64,000 nucleotides of DNA from Paludicola sp. MB14-C6 (lineage in GTDB: Bacteria; Bacillota; Clostridia; Oscillospirales; Ruminococcaceae). The DNA lies in NCBI RefSeq assembly GCF_030908625.1, contig NZ_CP133133.1, forward strand, positions 186,001 through 250,000, read 5' to 3'. The translations under genes and the position numbers were made by a program. The notes below the pieces were generated by a model. That model was given only the letters and a program-made list of their open reading frames with translations, ran no database searches and was not told where the DNA came from. This document shows, one piece after another, positions 60,660 through 64,000 of this stretch (the stretch's first letter is position 1; the number at the start of each line of letters is the position of its first letter).

Positions 60660-60688
60660 TTGTTTAAATTAAGTTATTATGGTAAAAT
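60660..60688 (+). promoter_or_regulatory. Promoter of purB
   Basis: TTGTTT (60660-60665), 17-bp spacer, TAAAAT (60683-60688). Confidence 0.55.
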
Positions 60689-60731
60689 GAATAAGTAAAA
60701 TTCATAAATTTACTGGGAGGTTTGAAATAAA

Positions 60732-62162
60732 ATGCGAGATACGTATGAAAGTCCATTTAGCACACGCTATGCAAGTGATGAAATGCAATATGTGTTTTCT
60801 TCCGACAAAAAATTCAAAACTTGGAGAAGATTATGGGTTGCATTAGCACGAGCAGAAATGAAATTGGGTTTACCAATTACCAATGAGCAAGTAGAAGAAC
60901 TAGAAAGCAACATTGATAATATCAATTATGAAGTTGCAGAAGCAAGAGAAAAGCTTGTTCGTCATGATGTTATGTCACATGTTTATGCTTATGGCGAAGA
61001 GTGTCCGAATGCAAAGGGTATTATTCATTTAGGTGCAACATCTTGTTATGTTGGCGATAATACGGATATTATCATTATGAGGGAAGCTCTTGAAATAGTG
61101 CGAAGAAAATTGGTCAATATTATTGACTTGTTATCTAAATTTGCTGAAGAATATAAAGCCTTGCCTGCACTAGCGTATACTCATTTACAACCGGCACAGT
61201 TAACTACTGTTGGTAAACGTGCAACTTTGTGGATAAACGAATTGCTCATGGATTTTGAAGAAGTCAATTATCGTATTGAGAATATGCAGCTTTTAGGTTC
61301 CAAAGGTACTACCGGTACTCAAGCGAGCTTTGTTGAACTTTTTGAAGGCGATAACAAGAAAATTAACAAGTTAGAAGAATATATTGCAAAAGAGATGGGA
61401 TTTAAAAGCGTCGTCCCTGTATCTGGACAAACCTATTCTAGAAAGATTGATTCTCAAATTCTCGCAACATTAAGTGGAATTGCACAAACAACAAGTAAAT
61501 TTTCTAATGACTTAAGAATTCTGCAAAACTTTAAAGAAATGGAGGAGCCATTTGAAAAAAATCAAATTGGTTCTTCAGCGATGCCATATAAACGTAATCC
61601 AATGCGTAGTGAGCGTATTACTTCTCTGTCTCGTTACGTTATGATTGATAGCCTAAATCCGGCGTTTACAGCAGGTACACAATGGTTCGAGAGAACATTG
61701 GATGATAGTGCAAACAAACGTATTGCAGTAGCAGAGGCATTTTTGGCTATTGATTCTATTTTGAATATTATGCTAAATGTATGTAACGGGCTAGTCGTTT
61801 ATCCTAAAGTAATTGAGCAACGTGTTTTGAAAGAGCTTCCATTCATGGCAACTGAAAATATAATGATGGCAGCCGTTAAAAAAGGTGGAGATAGACAAGA
61901 GCTTCATGAAAAGCTGCGTCTACATTCTATAGAAGCTGCAAAAATGGTGAAAGAGTTTGGGATGGATAATGACTTAATTGAAAGAATATGCAATGACAGT
62001 TCTTTTAATTTATCAAAGGAAGAGATTGGTTCCATTTTAGTACCGAAAAACTTTGTTGGTAGAAGTATTGAGCAAGTAGATGAATTTATTGAAGATTATA
62101 TTCAACCTATTAGAAGAAAATATAAAAATGATTTAGGTGAAAATGCAGAGCTTACTGTATAA
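60732..62162 (+). CDS. purB: Adenylosuccinate lyase
   Basis: Releases fumarate in two steps of purine synthesis: SAICAR to AICAR and adenylosuccinate to AMP. 476 residues, fumarase/aspartase superfamily. The signature loop SSAMPYKRNPMRSERI (about 278-293) with the catalytic Ser, the LGATSCYVGDNTD segment (about 101-113) with substrate contacts, and AYTHLQPAQLTTVGKR are all present. GGGAGG precedes the ATG. It is alone, without other pur genes. Its stop codon lies inside the terminator hairpin. Confidence 0.96.
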   Translation: MRDTYESPFSTRYASDEMQYVFSSDKKFKTWRRLWVALARAEMKLGLPITNEQVEELESNIDNINYEVAEAREKLVRHDVMSHVYAYGEECPNAKGIIHLGATSCYVGDNTDIIIMREALEIVRRKLVNIIDLLSKFAEEYKALPALAYTHLQPAQLTTVGKRATLWINELLMDFEEVNYRIENMQLLGSKGTTGTQASFVELFEGDNKKINKLEEYIAKEMGFKSVVPVSGQTYSRKIDSQILATLSGIAQTTSKFSNDLRILQNFKEMEEPFEKNQIGSSAMPYKRNPMRSERITSLSRYVMIDSLNPAFTAGTQWFERTLDDSANKRIAVAEAFLAIDSILNIMLNVCNGLVVYPKVIEQRVLKELPFMATENIMMAAVKKGGDRQELHEKLRLHSIEAAKMVKEFGMDNDLIERICNDSSFNLSKEEIGSILVPKNFVGRSIEQVDEFIEDYIQPIRRKYKNDLGENAELTV

Positions 62163-62178
62163 TTTGATACAGCTTTTT
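62155..62178 (+). terminator. Terminator overlapping the purB stop codon
   Basis: CTGTAT (62155-62160) pairs with ATACAG (62167-62172), then CTTTTT. Short but well placed. Confidence 0.6.
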
Positions 62179-62179
62179 G

Positions 62180-62208
62180 TTGACTTTTACGAAAAACTAT
62201 CTTATAAT
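62180..62208 (+). promoter_or_regulatory. Promoter of secDF
   Basis: TTGACT (62180-62185), 17-bp spacer, TATAAT (62203-62208). Confidence 0.75.
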
Positions 62209-62281
62209 TATCGATATGGGTGCTGATTTTTTATATTTTGGTAAATAAAATGGCACATATTTCAAAAAAGGAGCAGAGTAA

Positions 62282-63697
62282 ATGAAAAGAGTAGGAAAAC
62301 CAATATTTTTTATTGTTGCTATAATCATTATCGCATTCACTACATTGTCTTTTACAGGCATTAGCACAAAATATGGCGACAAAGAAACCATTTACGTTAA
62401 AGGCGCCAGTAACATACGTTGGGGTATCGATATTCGTGGTGGCGTTGACGTAACATTCACACCCCCAAAAGACAAAAACATTAACCCAACTGAAGCGCAA
62501 ATGAATGCAGCAGCAGAAGTTATGAGACAAAGACTTGTTTCTTTGAACATTACTGACTATGTTGTTTATGTTGACGCTAAAAAAGACAGAATCGTTGTTC
62601 AATTCCCATGGAAAGAGGGAGAATCTGCATTTGACCCAGAAGCTGCAATTAAAGAACTTGGTGACACTGCATTGCTAACTTTCAGAGAAGGCTATGAGAT
62701 TGATAAAGAAGGCGCAATGATTGGTGCTACAAAAGATAATATTATCTTAGAAGGTAAAGATGTTCTTGAAGCTAAGGCTTTATATGGTCCAACAAAAGAA
62801 GGCGGATCTAATGAACATTACGTATCTTTGAAACTTGATTCAAACGGAACTAAGAAATTTGCGGATGCAACTGCTAAATTAGCTAACAAAGGATCAATTT
62901 CTATTTGGATGGATGATAAAATGATCTCTAATCCTAGCGTAAATTCAGCTATTCCAAATGGACAAGCTATTATTTCCGGTAGTTTTGATGAAGAAAGTGC
63001 AAAAGCATTAGCAAACAAAATTAATGCCGGTGCATTACCATTTAAACTACAAACTGAAACTTACAGCACCATTACTCCAACATTAGGTACAGGTGCTAGA
63101 GATGTAATGTTATTATCAGGTTTAATTTCATTTATCTTAGTTTGCTTATTTATGATTATTACATATAAACTACCTGGTGTCGTTGCTTCTATTGCACTAC
63201 TTGGACAAGTAGGCGGTATGGTGGCTGCATCAACCGGTTTCTTTGATGGTATTAACAGCTTTACGATGACGATTCCTGGTATCGCTGGTATTATTCTTTC
63301 AATTGGTATGGGCGTTGATGCTAATATCATTACATCAGAAAGAATTAAAGAAGAAATTCGTGCTGGTAAATCAATTGATGGTGCTATTTCTTTAGGTTAC
63401 GAAAGAGGTTTCTCAGCTATTTTTGATGGTAATATTACGGTAATTATTATTGCAATTATCTTAATGGGTGCATTCGGAGCTCCATCAAACTTCTTAGCAA
63501 AAGCTTTCAATTCTATTTTCTTCTTCTTTGGACCTGCAACTCAAGGTGCAGTATACTCATTCGGTTTCACATTATTAGTAGGTGTTGTTCTAAACTTCGT
63601 ATGTGGTGTAACAGCTTCAAGACTGATGTTAAAATCAATTTCCAAGTTTAAGTGTTTCCGAAATCCTAAGTTATATGGAGGTCTAAAAAATGACTAA
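62282..63697 (+). CDS. secD: Protein translocase subunit SecD
   Basis: RND-type membrane protein that uses the proton or sodium gradient to complete protein export. 471 residues. One N-terminal helix (about 7-27), a large external domain (about 30-265) with the D1 motif GIDIRGGVDV (about 46-55), then five helices with the functional D4-type motif GIAGIILSIGMGVDANIITSERIKEE (about 328-353). AAAGGAG precedes the ATG. Its last eight bases overlap the start of secF. Here secD and secF are separate genes, not the fused SecDF of Bacillus. Confidence 0.95.
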   Translation: MKRVGKPIFFIVAIIIIAFTTLSFTGISTKYGDKETIYVKGASNIRWGIDIRGGVDVTFTPPKDKNINPTEAQMNAAAEVMRQRLVSLNITDYVVYVDAKKDRIVVQFPWKEGESAFDPEAAIKELGDTALLTFREGYEIDKEGAMIGATKDNIILEGKDVLEAKALYGPTKEGGSNEHYVSLKLDSNGTKKFADATAKLANKGSISIWMDDKMISNPSVNSAIPNGQAIISGSFDEESAKALANKINAGALPFKLQTETYSTITPTLGTGARDVMLLSGLISFILVCLFMIITYKLPGVVASIALLGQVGGMVAASTGFFDGINSFTMTIPGIAGIILSIGMGVDANIITSERIKEEIRAGKSIDGAISLGYERGFSAIFDGNITVIIIAIILMGAFGAPSNFLAKAFNSIFFFFGPATQGAVYSFGFTLLVGVVLNFVCGVTASRLMLKSISKFKCFRNPKLYGGLKND

Positions 63698-64000
63698 GTT
63701 TAATTTTGATTTCTATGGTAAACGAAAAATTTTCTTTGGTATTTCAGGATTGCTTTTTCTTGTGATTTTGATTGTATCTTTAACTGCTGGTGTTTTAATG
63801 GATATCTCATTTAAAGGTGGATCCATTATTACATATAATTGCAATGAAACAATTGATACAAAAGAACTTCAAAAAGTAGTAGAAGATACGATTAACAAAC
63901 AAGTAAGAATTGATGAAAAACAAGGCTTGAATGGTAAAGACAGTGTTGATATTGTTGTTGCCGATAACAATGGTATTAGTGCTGACAAGCAAAGTGAACT
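63690..64000 (+). CDS. secF: Protein translocase subunit SecF, N-terminal part (cut by window end)
   Basis: It starts at ATG 63690 with GGAGG nine bases upstream (inside secD) and reads open to the window end (about 103 residues). The first helix (about 12-34, IFFGISGLLFLVILIVSLTAG) is followed by MDISFKGGSIITYNC, the SecF counterpart of the D1 motif. The overlap with secD indicates coupled synthesis of equal amounts. The five C-terminal helices lie beyond the window. Confidence 0.93.
   Translation, partial: MTKFNFDFYGKRKIFFGISGLLFLVILIVSLTAGVLMDISFKGGSIITYNCNETIDTKELQKVVEDTINKQVRIDEKQGLNGKDSVDIVVADNNGISADKQSE

Noticed and set aside
1..64000. CRISPR arrays, tRNA or rRNA genes, prophage
   Set aside because: No regularly spaced repeats, no cloverleaf or rRNA sequence and no phage structural genes were noticed by eye on either strand.

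Overview
The window is AT-rich chromosomal DNA of an anaerobic, low-GC, Gram-positive bacterium, most likely a clostridium of the Ruminococcaceae/Oscillospiraceae type (inference). The support is: an oxygen-sensitive ribonucleotide reductase pair (nrdD/nrdG); the sporulation phosphatase SpoIIE; Firmicute-style purine and thiamin salvage; a preQ1-type riboswitch ahead of queT; the clostridial GGGtGRT/iron-sulfur-scaffold pair; and consistent GGAGG ribosome sites. I see no rRNA, tRNA, CRISPR array or prophage. The only mobile element is one intact IS256-family insertion sequence.

Layout. 1-3000 (minus): a LacI-type regulator, 4-alpha-glucanotransferase and glycogen phosphorylase (cut by the window edge) form a glucan-use operon with three tandem operator-like sites. 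3359-12466 (plus): a 2445-residue cyclic beta-1,2-glucan synthase-like protein, then a membrane PASTA protein with a degenerate kinase domain. 12511-17674: nrdD-nrdG behind a promoter overlapped by NrdR-like boxes, an orphan oligopeptide-binding lipoprotein and a Dabb protein. 17703-28206: nadA, prfB, a small membrane protein, recD2, comF, an mreB homologue, an Eis-like acetyltransferase, a ROK-family protein and a lipoprotein. 28267-34810 (minus): purine phosphoribosyltransferase and NCS2 permease, spoIIE, gltX.

34973-39424 is a thiamin salvage locus. A textbook TPP riboswitch with terminator precedes cytX. A second, abnormal TPP-like RNA precedes thiW-thiM-thiE-thiD. It keeps the pyrimidine-sensing half of the aptamer, but the pyrophosphate-sensing arm is replaced by a simple AU-rich hairpin, and it is followed by a hairpin that can mask the thiW ribosome site. 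This is the most unusual item in the window.

39501-53163 holds a divergent AraC regulator and a 13-gene catabolic operon. It joins the complete glucuronate-to-pyruvate/glyceraldehyde-3-P route (uxaC, uxuA, an SDR fructuronate reductase, kdgK, eda) to amino-sugar genes (nagA, a nagB-like gene), three xylose-isomerase-like TIM barrels and three Gfo/Idh/MocA oxidoreductases. No hydrolase or transporter is present. The mix suggests breakdown of a uronic-acid plus N-acetylhexosamine glycoside, perhaps by oxidation/elimination chemistry (inference). An IS256 element with 8-bp target duplications sits just downstream, in the U-tract of the neighbouring terminator.

54765-64000: the GGGtGRT/scaffold operon (minus), secA, queT with its riboswitch, a 43-residue membrane peptide, purB, secD and the start of secF (cut by the window end). 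Many start codons were moved from the longest reading frame to the one with a correctly spaced ribosome site; each entry says so.
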